A program made the position numbers and the translations under genes. The notes under the pieces were generated by a model. It had not been told where the DNA came from and did no database searches. It saw only the letters and a list, made by a program, of their open reading frames with translations. Shown here piece by piece: positions 26,603-35,672 of a DNA stretch of 64,000 nucleotides (position 1 is its first letter; the number at the start of each line of letters is the position of its first letter). Origin of the DNA: Halobacteriovoraceae bacterium (GTDB lineage: Bacteria; Bdellovibrionota; Bacteriovoracia; Bacteriovoracales; Bacteriovoracaceae); assembly GCA_020635135.1 (NCBI GenBank), contig JACKAJ010000015.1, forward strand, positions 496,001 to 560,000, written 5' to 3'.

Positions 26603-28210
26603 ATAATCATTAGCAAAAATTTCGTATTGTTCGACGTGATAATTATTATCGGCGCGGATGGATAGCGTTTTGCTGTGGGCTTCTTCAGCATACTCGATAA
26701 TACCAAACTCTTCACCGGCCAAGCGAGCGCAGACTTCAGGGTGAGCAAAAACAGAAATTTTCGACTGCTCCGATTTTTTGATAACTTTCATAATTTCGCG
26801 AATCACTTCAAAGCAAACAGTGAGCACTGATTTCACTCGTCCAGTTCCTTCGCAATAGGAACAAGGTTCACACATGGTGCGAATCAAAGTATCGCGAGTT
26901 CTCTTTCTCGTCATCTCGACAAGACCGAGTTCTGAGATGGGGAGCACGTTGGTTTTGGAGCGGTCTCTTTTCAGAGCATCGAGAAGAGCTTGGTAAACAG
27001 AATCGCGATGTTCTTCTTTTTCCATGTCGATAAAATCGATAATGATAATACCACCACAATTTCGAAGTCTTAACTGATAAGCAATCTCTTTAACCGCTTC
27101 AAGATTTGTTTTAAGAATTGTCTCTTCAAGAGTTTTCTTGCCAACGAATTTTCCCGTGTTGACATCAATTGAAACCAAAGCTTCTGTTTGATCAACATTG
27201 ATAGAGCCCCCTGATTTTAGAAAAACTTTATTGCTTAGGGCCCTTTCAATTTCCAGATCAATTCCATATTGTTCAAAGATGGGGTTGTCTTCTTGGTAAA
27301 GATTGACCTTACCTTTCATTTCTGGAAGGTATTTATTCACAAATTTATCAATGGATCTCTTGGCGGATTTGTTGTCCACTAAGATTTGATCGACATCGTC
27401 GTCAGTAATATCTCTTAATGCTCGTTGGAGAAAATTGAGATCTCGAAAAACTTCATTGGGAGCTTTCGCTTTTTCGAGTTTTTTAAGAACTTCTTTCCAA
27501 ACCTTCACGGTCATGCCGAAGTCATTCTTTAAAGTTTTATACGATTGCCCTTCGGCCACAGTCCGAGCAATAATCCCTTTTCCTTCAGGACGTATGCTCT
27601 CGAGAATTTCTCGCAAACGCTCACGCTCTTCTTCGGCTTCAATTCTTCTTGAGACACCAATATGCTCGATATAGGGCATGTAAACTATATGCCGACCGGC
27701 AATCGTAATATGCCTAGTAACCCGGGGACCTTTTGTCGATATCGGCTCTTTTGCTACTTGAACAACAATTTCACTACCTTCTTTAAGAACGTCCTGAATT
27801 TTTACTCCTGGTCGGTATTTAAGATCGACTGTTTCAGAAAGAGTGCTCATCTCATCATAGATTATTTTTCCAGGCCTTTGTTCTCTTTCTTCTTGCAGTT
27901 CTTTAATTTTTTGGGCCATCTCTCTTTGTTCTTCGAGAGTGGGAAGATAGGCATCGTCCACGTAGAGAAAGGCTGCCCTTTCAGTTCCAATGTCGATAAA
28001 AGCAGATTGCATACCAGGCAACACGCGAATTACGCGTCCGAGATAAATATTTCCCACATTGGGATAATTTTTTTTCTCATTGCCTTTGGAGCGATCGACC
28101 AGAAGATCGAGAATCTCTCCATTTTCGACCAGCGCTACGCGGCATTCATTGTGTGTTTCATTAATGACAAGCTCTTTTCCCATGGGGACATCATAAACGT
28201 TTTGGTTCAA
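26600..28210 (-). CDS. rng: Ribonuclease G/E family endoribonuclease
   Basis: A single-strand-specific endonuclease for rRNA and mRNA processing. An N-terminal S1 domain (GNIYLGRVIRVLPGMQSAFIDIG in blocks, residues 53-75) carries a charged insertion near 95-125. The RNase H-like core has the metal-binding VSIDVNTG and IIIIDFIDM motifs, and the zinc-link CEPCSYCEGTG is near the C-terminus. At 536 residues, without the long disordered tail of RNase E, it is RNase G-like. The start may be ATG 28183 (MGKELVINE), closer to E. coli Rng. The stop codon is provided by a repeat element. Last gene after nupC and a methyltransferase. Confidence 0.92.
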   Translation of the reverse strand: MNQNVYDVPMGKELVINETHNECRVALVENGEILDLLVDRSKGNEKKNYPNVGNIYLGRVIRVLPGMQSAFIDIGTERAAFLYVDDAYLPTLEEQREMAQKIKELQEEREQRPGKIIYDEMSTLSETVDLKYRPGVKIQDVLKEGSEIVVQVAKEPISTKGPRVTRHITIAGRHIVYMPYIEHIGVSRRIEAEEERERLREILESIRPEGKGIIARTVAEGQSYKTLKNDFGMTVKVWKEVLKKLEKAKAPNEVFRDLNFLQRALRDITDDDVDQILVDNKSAKRSIDKFVNKYLPEMKGKVNLYQEDNPIFEQYGIDLEIERALSNKVFLKSGGSINVDQTEALVSIDVNTGKFVGKKTLEETILKTNLEAVKEIAYQLRLRNCGGIIIIDFIDMEKEEHRDSVYQALLDALKRDRSKTNVLPISELGLVEMTRKRTRDTLIRTMCEPCSYCEGTGRVKSVLTVCFEVIREIMKVIKKSEQSKISVFAHPEVCARLAGEEFGIIEYAEEAHSKTLSIRADNNYHVEQYEIFANDY

Positions 28211-28223
28211 TGCGACCAGGGAT

Positions 28224-28841
28224 CTATAGGGTTTTTTGAGCTTCTAAGATAATTAAATCTGATTTGCCTTGGTGGTATTTCCCTTCTTGCAACTCACATT
28301 CCAGGTGTTCATTGCGAAGAATATTTAATCCGCGGAAATCTTCGCTTAAATCTTCAAGGCTAAAGAGGGCCTCAACTCTTTCGGGTCCGCCCGTCTTGTT
28401 ATGAATTTGCTTTTTCTCGTACCCAACGAGCAGGAGTTTTCCTCCTGGAGCTAAAGCTTTTACAAATTTGTGGTGAACAGCTGTACGTTCACTAGGGCGC
28501 ATGTGACAAAAAACTGTTATGAGAAAATCAAACTGACCAACAGGAAGTTCTCCCGTTGTTAAATCCAGTTGCTGATAATCAATCGTAACTTGAAATTCCC
28601 GCGCTAAGTTTTCAGCTTTTCTCTTGGCCTCTAAACTATAATCATAAGCTTGCACGACTCCGCCTTTTTTTGCGGCGTAGACAGCATTTCTTCCCTCGCC
28701 CTCGGCAATAAAGCATAGCTTTTTGCCGGAAATATCATTGTCATCGAGAAATTTTTTTACAAAAATATTGGGTTCTTTCCCGTAGATATAATCGGGATCG
28801 GAAAAGCGATCGTTCCAAAAATCTTGCATAAAACCATTCAT
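28224..28841 (-). CDS. Class I SAM-dependent methyltransferase (TehB-like)
   Basis: The fold is recognisable from FWNDRF...YGKEPN at the N-terminus, the glycine-poor SAM loop FIAEGEGRNAVYAA, the acidic YDYSLEA after beta 2, and a QLDLTTGELP block. This is the pattern of small TehB/thiopurine-like methyltransferases common beside metabolic genes. The substrate is unknown. I place the start at ATG 28841, five bases after the nupC stop; the frame extends to 28865 inside nupC and an ATG at 28829 is also possible. Confidence 0.75.
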   Translation of the reverse strand: MNGFMQDFWNDRFSDPDYIYGKEPNIFVKKFLDDNDISGKKLCFIAEGEGRNAVYAAKKGGVVQAYDYSLEAKRKAENLAREFQVTIDYQQLDLTTGELPVGQFDFLITVFCHMRPSERTAVHHKFVKALAPGGKLLLVGYEKKQIHNKTGGPERVEALFSLEDLSEDFRGLNILRNEHLECELQEGKYHQGKSDLIILEAQKTL

Positions 28842-28845
28842 AAAA

Positions 28846-30060
28846 TTAAACGAGAATTCCTGCAATACAAGCAGTCATCAAACAGGCAAGGGTTCCGCCG
28901 ATTAAAGAGCGAATACCTAGGCGAGAAAGATCTTGGCGCCTTTTGGGGGCAAGAGTTCCAATTCCACCAATTTGAATAGCAATGGAGCTAAAATTGGCAA
29001 AGCCACAAAGAGCATAAGTCGATATAACCACTGCTCTATCAGAAAGAATTCCTCTCATATCTTTTAAATCAAGATAAGCAACAAATTCATTAACTACTAA
29101 TTTTTTCGCAAGAAGAACACCAACATTAAAACAATCATCCCAGGGAACACCCATCATAAAGGACACAGGAGCAAACACATACCCCATGATGAGTTCAAAA
29201 CTGAGTTCAGAAAAACCAAAAAGTCCTCCAAACCAAGAAAGGATTCCGTTAATCATTGCAATCAAAGCTATAAAAGCTAGAAGCATGGCCCCTACGTTAA
29301 GAGCTAATTTTAGACCCTCTCCTGCTCCATTGGCAGCAGCATCGATCAAGTTAACTGAGTTTTTTTCAAATTGTATTTTTACTTCACCGGCGGTGTTGGA
29401 AACTTGGGTTTCTGGAACTAAGAGTTTTGCACAAACGAGAGCTGCAGGAGCTGACATAACGGATGCTGAAAGCAAGTGACCTGCATCAATTCCAAAACCG
29501 ACATAGGCAGCAAGAACTCCACCGGCAACGGTGGCCATTCCTCCTGTCATCAAAGCCATCAATTCGGAGTTAGTCATATCATCGACATAAGGTCTTACAA
29601 CTAAGGGTGCTTCGGTTTGCCCCACAAATATATTAGCGGCGGCACTTAAAGATTCTGCGCCTGAAGTTCCCATGACTTTCATCATAAGGAGCGCCATCCA
29701 CTCGACAATTTTTTGCATAATCCCCATATGGTAGAGAATGCTCATCAAACTGCTCATAAAGATTATTGTAGGAAGGACCATAATGGCGAAGATCATTCCA
29801 AAATTTTCCATACTATGAAGACTTCCGAATAAAAATTTTGATCCTTGATCAGTAAAACCTAAGATGGCATTGAAAAAGTCTTTAGCCTTATCAAAAGCAG
29901 CAAGACCAAAACTTGTTTTAAGAATAAGAATAGCAAAGACAAATTGAAGAATAACTCCAGAGATAACAGTTCTCCACACAACTTTTTTACGATCAGTGCT
30001 TAGGAGATACGCAACTCCAACAAAAAATAAAAGTCCAATAAAAGAGATTAGTCTATCCAT
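28846..30060 (-). CDS. nupC: Concentrative nucleoside transporter (NupC/CNT)
   Basis: An inner-membrane ion-coupled nucleoside uptake protein of 404 residues. The family motifs are clear: VGQTEAPLVVRPY, MTGGMATVAGGVLAAYVGFG, SAPAALVCAKLL, NEFVAYLDL and the last-helix CGFANFSSIAIQIGGIG. It is divergent from the pyrimidine and purine nucleoside phosphorylase genes, which fits a nucleoside-salvage locus that could use nucleosides from lysed cells or prey. Confidence 0.94.
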   Translation of the reverse strand: MDRLISFIGLLFFVGVAYLLSTDRKKVVWRTVISGVILQFVFAILILKTSFGLAAFDKAKDFFNAILGFTDQGSKFLFGSLHSMENFGMIFAIMVLPTIIFMSSLMSILYHMGIMQKIVEWMALLMMKVMGTSGAESLSAAANIFVGQTEAPLVVRPYVDDMTNSELMALMTGGMATVAGGVLAAYVGFGIDAGHLLSASVMSAPAALVCAKLLVPETQVSNTAGEVKIQFEKNSVNLIDAAANGAGEGLKLALNVGAMLLAFIALIAMINGILSWFGGLFGFSELSFELIMGYVFAPVSFMMGVPWDDCFNVGVLLAKKLVVNEFVAYLDLKDMRGILSDRAVVISTYALCGFANFSSIAIQIGGIGTLAPKRRQDLSRLGIRSLIGGTLACLMTACIAGILV

Positions 30061-30100
30061 GCCATCAAAAGTGATATTACTTTTGGGGCTAAATTACAAA

Positions 30101-30574
30101 TTAAAACGACTTGGTTAATTGAAAGGACAGTGCATTATTTTCAGAATTTTTGGAAATAATGGCATTCGACCACTGATCCCGAAGGGAATTGTATTGAAAA
30201 GTATAAGTTCTTTCATCGGGAGTTTGAATTTGATGCGGTTGCTCTTCAAAAGTGCCTGGCACATTCGCTTGTCTATAAGCAACATAAAGAACACCAGCGA
30301 TAATTCCAAGGGCTCCACCTGTTAAGACATTGTCCCAATGTTCTTTGGGTTGATCGACGAATGAAAGAGTTGAAAGCCCTAAAACAGCACCAGCTGCCCC
30401 TGCTGCCATAACAACTAGAAAATCATTTTTTCCTTGTTGAACGACATTTTGATTGGCATAAGGAACTGTCGACTGCTGATAAGATCCGGGAGTTTGGGCC
30501 ATAGATGTGTTGCAAACGAACAAGAAGCCAAAAAAGATAAAAAAGAATACCTTTGTTTTTTGGTTTGTTTTCAT
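30101..30574 (-). CDS. Secreted/membrane glycine-zipper-like protein, function unknown
   Basis: ATG 30574 has GAGGG five bases upstream, giving 157 residues with a signal peptide (to about SMAQ). A segment near residues 50-95 holds two hydrophobic, small-residue-rich stretches (VVMAAGAAGAVLGLSTL and GGALGIIAGVLYVAY), resembling glycine-zipper membrane hairpins. The tail is soluble. No specific function can be read. It lies between nupC and the divergent phosphorylase genes. Confidence 0.6.
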   Translation of the reverse strand: MKTNQKTKVFFFIFFGFLFVCNTSMAQTPGSYQQSTVPYANQNVVQQGKNDFLVVMAAGAAGAVLGLSTLSFVDQPKEHWDNVLTGGALGIIAGVLYVAYRQANVPGTFEEQPHQIQTPDERTYTFQYNSLRDQWSNAIISKNSENNALSFQLTKSF

Positions 30575-30671
30575 ACGACCCTCACATTTTGTGGCATTTT
30601 TACCACTTATTAACATTCTAAAGGACTCTCAGATCGAATGCAATAAAGACTAAAACCGTACTGGAAAAATT

Positions 30672-31988
30672 ATGCATCAACTAAGTGCTTATCAACTCAT
30701 TGCTAAGAAAAGATCTTCAAAATCTATTAATTCTGCGGAGATTAACTGGCTTATCGATGGGATTATTTCAAAAAAAATACCTGACTATCAAACTTCAGCT
30801 TTTTTGATGGCCACTTACCTCAACGGTATGACCAAGAAAGAAACAGCTCAACTGACAGAAGCCATGATGAAATCAGGTACTGTGCTTCACTTTGACTCCC
30901 AAGAAGTCGTGGATAAACATTCCACTGGCGGTGTGGGCGACAAAACTTCCTTTATTCTTGCCCCAATCGCCGCTGCTTGCGGAGTAAAAGTTCCCATGGT
31001 AGCCGGAAGAGGACTAGGACACACCGGCGGGACTGTTGATAAAATTGAATCGATTCCCAATTTAAAAACTGAAATGAGCCTGGAAAATTTTAAAAAGCAA
31101 TTAATGGATAGCGGGATCGTTTTGATTGGCCCAACCTCTGAAATAGCGCCTGCAGATAAAATCATATACGGACTTCGCGACGTCACGGCCACAATCGAAT
31201 CCATACCACTTATAACTGCTTCTATACTCAGCAAAAAATTAGCCGAAGGAACGAACGCTTTGGTGATGGATATTAAAATTGGTTCTGGTTCATTTATGAA
31301 GACCAGAAAACGAGCGGAACAATTAGGGCGATCAATTATTTCTGTCTCAAAACATTTTCATCGCAAGTGCTGTGCACTCATTACTGACATGTCTCAACCC
31401 TTAGGCCAATATGTCGGAAACTCTTTGGAGATGGTTGAATCGATCAATACACTCAAAGGTGAAGGTCCGGAAGATCTTACACATTTAAGTCTCGAACTCG
31501 CTGCTTACATGGTTTTGTTTGCCAAAAAAGCTAAAAATATCAAAGAGGCGCGTAAAAAATGTGAAGAGGCTCTTTATTCAGGCAAAGCTCTCGAAAAATT
31601 TAAAGAACTTATAAAACTTCAAAGCGGCGATGCCTCTTTTATTGATAACCCTGAACTCTTTGTAGTTGCCCCTTTAAAAACGGAAGTTCTTTCAAAGAAA
31701 AGTGGATATATCAAAAGTTTTGAAACTCAAGAAATTGGATTGCGACTTGTGGACTTAAAAGGCGGACGCAAAACCAAAGAAGACAAACTTGATCTGTCGG
31801 TTGGATTTATTTTTCACAAAAAAATTGGTGATAAAGTCAAAAAAGGCGAATCACTCGTCACAATTTATCATCAAAAAAACCAGCAAGGTCTTGCTGATGA
31901 AATGAAAGAAGATTTTGTCAAAAATCTCATCAAAATCTCAAATAAAAAAGTGAATAAACCTAAATTGATTGTTAATATTTTAAAATAA
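30672..31988 (+). CDS. deoA: Pyrimidine-nucleoside/thymidine phosphorylase
   Basis: The enzyme splits thymidine or uridine with phosphate to give a base and pentose 1-phosphate. The signature block is KHSTGGVGDKTSFIL near residue 80, followed by VPMVAGRGLGHTGGTVDK and MDIKIGSGSFMKT. The 438 residues and the C-terminal barrel-sandwich domain (GLRLVDLKGGRK, VGFIFHKKIGDKVKKGE) fit DeoA/Pdp. The upstream intergenic region shows no obvious operator. Its stop overlaps the next start (TAATG). Confidence 0.94.
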   Translation: MHQLSAYQLIAKKRSSKSINSAEINWLIDGIISKKIPDYQTSAFLMATYLNGMTKKETAQLTEAMMKSGTVLHFDSQEVVDKHSTGGVGDKTSFILAPIAAACGVKVPMVAGRGLGHTGGTVDKIESIPNLKTEMSLENFKKQLMDSGIVLIGPTSEIAPADKIIYGLRDVTATIESIPLITASILSKKLAEGTNALVMDIKIGSGSFMKTRKRAEQLGRSIISVSKHFHRKCCALITDMSQPLGQYVGNSLEMVESINTLKGEGPEDLTHLSLELAAYMVLFAKKAKNIKEARKKCEEALYSGKALEKFKELIKLQSGDASFIDNPELFVVAPLKTEVLSKKSGYIKSFETQEIGLRLVDLKGGRKTKEDKLDLSVGFIFHKKIGDKVKKGESLVTIYHQKNQQGLADEMKEDFVKNLIKISNKKVNKPKLIVNILK

Positions 31989-32821
31989 TGGACGAATATA
32001 AAAAAATAAATGAAGCCAGTGCTCAAATTAAGGCAATCCTTAATGACAACGGATGTGATCAGCACGTTGATACTTTCATTGCTCTTGGTTCTGGACTTGG
32101 TCCCTTTGCAGATACTTTCGAACAGTCTCTGAAAATTTCAAATAAAGATCTTCCACATTTTCCAACAACAACTGTTCAAGGACATGCTGGCGAGATAGTC
32201 ATTTCGAAAATTAATGATAAAGTTTGTATGTTTCAAAAGGGACGCCTCCATGCTTATGAAGGGCATAGTTACAACGATGTCATTCGTCCACTTCGTATCG
32301 CTAGAAATCTTGGAGCAAAAACTCTTATACTTACGAATGCTGCAGGCGGGATTAATCCGAGTTACTCTCCAGGTGATCTGGTATTGATTAAAGATCACAT
32401 CAACTTGAGTGGACGAAATCCCCTCGTTGGAAAAAATATTGATGAGTTAGGTCCGAGGTTTCCCGATCTCAGTGAAGTTTATAGTTATAAACTAATGAAT
32501 GATACCAAGAAAATTGCTCAAGATAATAAAATTTTAGTCAAAGAAGGTGTCTACATTCACGTCTCTGGACCAAGTTATGAAACACCGGCGGAAATACGTA
32601 TGTTTGCAAAGCTCGGAGCCGACATGGTCGGTATGAGCACTGTACCGGAAGCGATTGCCGGAAAACATTGTGATATGAATATTCTCGGAATATCGTGTAT
32701 AACTAACTATGCAGCAGGAATAGTAAATCAGAAACTTACCCATGAAGATGTTCAAGACGTTGCCAAAAAAACCATGGAAAAATTTTCGAATCTACTAAAC
32801 TTGATTTTGACAAAGTTATAG
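31988..32821 (+). CDS. punA: Purine-nucleoside phosphorylase (trimeric PNP I)
   Basis: The enzyme phosphorolyses inosine and guanosine. LGSGLG opens the phosphate site, followed by GHAGEIVIS, the KGRLHAYEGHSYNDV block, LTNAAGGINPSY, GPSYETPAEIRM and GMSTVPEAIAGKHCDMNILGISCITNYAAG, all in the order of the low-molecular-mass PNP family. At 277 residues it is full length. Translation is coupled to the pyrimidine phosphorylase gene through TAATG. Confidence 0.93.
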   Translation: MDEYKKINEASAQIKAILNDNGCDQHVDTFIALGSGLGPFADTFEQSLKISNKDLPHFPTTTVQGHAGEIVISKINDKVCMFQKGRLHAYEGHSYNDVIRPLRIARNLGAKTLILTNAAGGINPSYSPGDLVLIKDHINLSGRNPLVGKNIDELGPRFPDLSEVYSYKLMNDTKKIAQDNKILVKEGVYIHVSGPSYETPAEIRMFAKLGADMVGMSTVPEAIAGKHCDMNILGISCITNYAAGIVNQKLTHEDVQDVAKKTMEKFSNLLNLILTKL

Positions 32822-32835
32822 TTTAACTTTGTTAT

Positions 32836-32868
32836 TCACCTCCCCCAATTTACGAAGGTGAGTTTCTT
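32836..32868 (+). terminator. Weak stem-loop after the phosphorylase genes
   Basis: TCACCT (32836-32841) pairs with AGGTGA (32856-32861) across a 14-base loop and is followed by GTTTCTT. The stem is short, so this is only a candidate terminator. Confidence 0.3.
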
Positions 32869-32886
32869 AAGAATTTAAGAGGGTAA

Positions 32887-34203
32887 ATGGCCATTCAAAG
32901 TACTGTTCAATCTGAAAACATACTCAATGATCTCAATTTTTGCGTCATCGATCTCGAAACAACTGGTGGAAACCACAAATACGATAAAATTATTGAAATT
33001 GGACTCGTCAAAATAAAAAACCTCGAAGTCCAAGAAAAAAAAGAATTCCTCATCAATCCAGAAATTCCCATTCCTCAATTTATTCAAAAATTAACAAATA
33101 TCAATGAAGACGATATTAAAACAGCTCCTCGTATTGAAGAAGTCATTCAAGAAATTTTAGAATTCATTGATGAAGACATTTTAGTTGCCCACAATATTTC
33201 TTTCGACATACCTTTTCTCAACAGTGTATTGAAGAGACTTAAAATTCCTGCACTTAAAAATCGCGTTCTTTGTACAAATGTCATGACAAAATATCTTGTC
33301 CCTGAAATGATGAATTCGAATTTACGATATCTTTGTGATCTTTTTGAAATTGAACACGTCCAGGCACACAGAGCCTTGTCTGATGCCCACTCCACGGCCT
33401 TATTGCTATTAAAGTATCTTGATATTTATATCCAAAAAGGTATCAAAAAAGTTAATCAAATTTATTATCCCAAAAATAAATTTGAACTCGATAGAATACA
33501 TTTCGACAGAAAAACTCCTCAGCAAACCATTTACGACGTTCTTGAATCTTCAGCACTTCCCTTGACCATCACACTCAAAGGTTCACAGGGCGTGATTAAT
33601 TACTTTATCCCATTTTCTCGAGAATTCATGAGCACCAATCAACTCCTTCCTTTTTTGGAAAGTGACTGGAGTCGTATCACTCTCACTCTCCATGGAAGTT
33701 TTTTTCAATGTCTTATTCGATTCAAAGATTTTTTTCTCAATATCCCTAAAGAAAATCGTGATTCGACATTGCAATTTTTAGAATCCATTTTTTCCATAGA
33801 TAAAAAAGCCGTCCAACTTGAAAAGAGCATCGATGATGTCGATTTTATTGTGGTTCCCCACTTAGTGCGTGGCCAATTTGTTATCTATAATCGATTTAAA
33901 ATTAGTAATAAGAATGCCCTGATCTTTAAATACCCTGGTCACGAGAAAAAGCTAGAACAATTCGTTCGCACTCAAAAAAATAAAATGAATGAAAAAAAGA
34001 AAAAGGGATTCCCCCAAAATGAATCTCTCCAGCAAATTTATCAATTTCTCAATTCATTCATTACGGTAAAAAAAGATTCTCAACTCTTTTCATATTTCTC
34101 AAGAAAAGAAATCCCTTTGCAGACTCCTAAACACCTCGACAAATTTTTTCAAGAAAAAATAGATTTAAAAAATGGAAGCAGTTTTCCTCGCTTTCATTTT
34201 TGA
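32887..34203 (+). CDS. DnaQ-type (DEDDh) 3'-5' exonuclease with unknown C-terminal domain
   Basis: Residues 15-180 are a DEDDh exonuclease: VIDLETTG (Exo I, D22 and E24), LVAHNISFDIPFL (Exo II) and HRALSDAHSTALLL (Exo III His and Asp). This resembles the epsilon-like or DinG/PolC-associated nuclease group. The following 250 residues do not look like UvrC, BRCT or helicase domains and I cannot name them. AGAGGGT precedes ATG. The 3' end overlaps the convergent histidine kinase gene by 10 bases. It may act in repair or in RNA processing. Confidence 0.82.
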   Translation: MAIQSTVQSENILNDLNFCVIDLETTGGNHKYDKIIEIGLVKIKNLEVQEKKEFLINPEIPIPQFIQKLTNINEDDIKTAPRIEEVIQEILEFIDEDILVAHNISFDIPFLNSVLKRLKIPALKNRVLCTNVMTKYLVPEMMNSNLRYLCDLFEIEHVQAHRALSDAHSTALLLLKYLDIYIQKGIKKVNQIYYPKNKFELDRIHFDRKTPQQTIYDVLESSALPLTITLKGSQGVINYFIPFSREFMSTNQLLPFLESDWSRITLTLHGSFFQCLIRFKDFFLNIPKENRDSTLQFLESIFSIDKKAVQLEKSIDDVDFIVVPHLVRGQFVIYNRFKISNKNALIFKYPGHEKKLEQFVRTQKNKMNEKKKKGFPQNESLQQIYQFLNSFITVKKDSQLFSYFSRKEIPLQTPKHLDKFFQEKIDLKNGSSFPRFHF

Positions 34204-35672
34204 AAAGAAACACCCATCCCTTGGTATTGATAGTGAACTTTGGCTTGGCTCAGCAAGTGATAAAAGAATGCAGAGTTATTCACTTCATTCAATACGTTGG
34301 TAGAATCGTGATCAAATCCTAATTTTAATTCATTTGGTCTAATGTTGATGTCGAGTTTTATTTCATTAATGGCATTACCATGGACGAGCTTTTCTTTGCT
34401 GAAAAAGTTAAAAATATTAGTAAAAACGATATAAAGGATCATCGTCCATAACGGCTGATTTGAAACGGAAAAATCACCGAGAACATCTTTTTTCATTTGA
34501 AATTTCAAGTTGCTTTCCACCATTCTCGTTCTCATCAACGACAAGGCTTGCTCAAGAATATCTTCAATCTCGGTATCTTCTTTTTCTTGATAGTTCGTTT
34601 TTGTAAATCCCAAAAATGTTTTAATGAGATCCCGACACTTTTTCGCGCTATTATGGATTTCCTCTATGAGGACCAGATCTTCGCTTACTTCATCCTTTAC
34701 TGATAACATCACTTCAGTTCCGGCCAATATTCCGCCAATGGGATTATTAAGCTCATGAGCGATTGAACTTGTCACAACTCCTAGTTCCTCATTTTGAAGA
34801 GAACTTTCATGAATTTCACTTAATTTGATAAATTTATAAACGATGTATTTATTGGAATCTCGCATACCTTCAATTTTGACGACACTATAAACTCCGCCTT
34901 CAGCTTCATATTTTTCACCTGTATCAAACTTGCGGCACTGACTTGGCAATATGCCAAGTTTTCGAAAAGCTTTATTGCTAACGATCAAGTCATAGAAATT
35001 ATTTAAAATAGCGATTGGCTCTTGGAGATTATTAAAAAATTCTTCTAAAATTTCCAAAGACTCTTGATATCTTTTTCTTTTCAACAAGAGTGATGAATTT
35101 TTAAGAAAGTGTAGGTAGATGTGAGCGATGAGAGTAAAGTCTTCCTCAAAAAATTTCCAACTAATATATTTCGATGGATTTGAATTGTTATCAAGAAAGA
35201 TTAAACTCTTACCATCTTTTGTTTTTAAAGGCTCTAGCCCCTCACTCAAGAGACTAAACAAGCTTTTCTTACCATTATACATTAAAATATTATTGTGAAA
35301 TTTAAGGAATTTTTCTTTTGATTCAGAACTCAGCTCTTCTTTGGATGCTAAAGATTCTGATAGCGATTCAAACGTTTTGTTTGCTGAATTCCATATTCTT
35401 TTCTCGACCTCAAGACACGACTTTATAAATTGACTTAAAAAACTTATATCGTGTGATTCTTCACTCCAAAAAATATGGTTATCAAGTTTTTCAAATTGAG
35501 CGTATGTTTTTTGATCACTGTGAATATAGAGAGAAAAAAAATCTTCCTTAAAGGTATTAATATCTTCAGGGGATTCAACCACTTCATAAGCATGCTCAAT
35601 TATATCGAGGAGTCTGGTGATTGATCCTTGTTTTGTTTTAAGAATAACAATATTGAGAAGTGATGGTTTCAC
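34194..35672 (-). CDS. PAS/HisKA sensor protein with degenerate ATPase domain
   Basis: The 492-residue protein starts at GTG, overlapping the previous stop (GTGA). A GAF-like region (about 20-190) and a PAS-like domain (about 205-290) precede a HisKA helix pair with the phospho-acceptor motif SSIAHELNNPIGG (H306). The expected ATPase domain is badly eroded: one N-box Asn may remain (N419), no DxGxG is present (FDHDSTN instead), and GMGVSF replaces GTGLGL. It is probably not an active ATP-dependent kinase, but may still receive phosphate or bind a partner. It is the last gene of the ftsEX-envC operon. Confidence 0.78.
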   Translation of the reverse strand: MKPSLLNIVILKTKQGSITRLLDIIEHAYEVVESPEDINTFKEDFFSLYIHSDQKTYAQFEKLDNHIFWSEESHDISFLSQFIKSCLEVEKRIWNSANKTFESLSESLASKEELSSESKEKFLKFHNNILMYNGKKSLFSLLSEGLEPLKTKDGKSLIFLDNNSNPSKYISWKFFEEDFTLIAHIYLHFLKNSSLLLKRKRYQESLEILEEFFNNLQEPIAILNNFYDLIVSNKAFRKLGILPSQCRKFDTGEKYEAEGGVYSVVKIEGMRDSNKYIVYKFIKLSEIHESSLQNEELGVVTSSIAHELNNPIGGILAGTEVMLSVKDEVSEDLVLIEEIHNSAKKCRDLIKTFLGFTKTNYQEKEDTEIEDILEQALSLMRTRMVESNLKFQMKKDVLGDFSVSNQPLWTMILYIVFTNIFNFFSKEKLVHGNAINEIKLDINIRPNELKLGFDHDSTNVLNEVNNSAFFYHLLSQAKVHYQYQGMGVSFQK

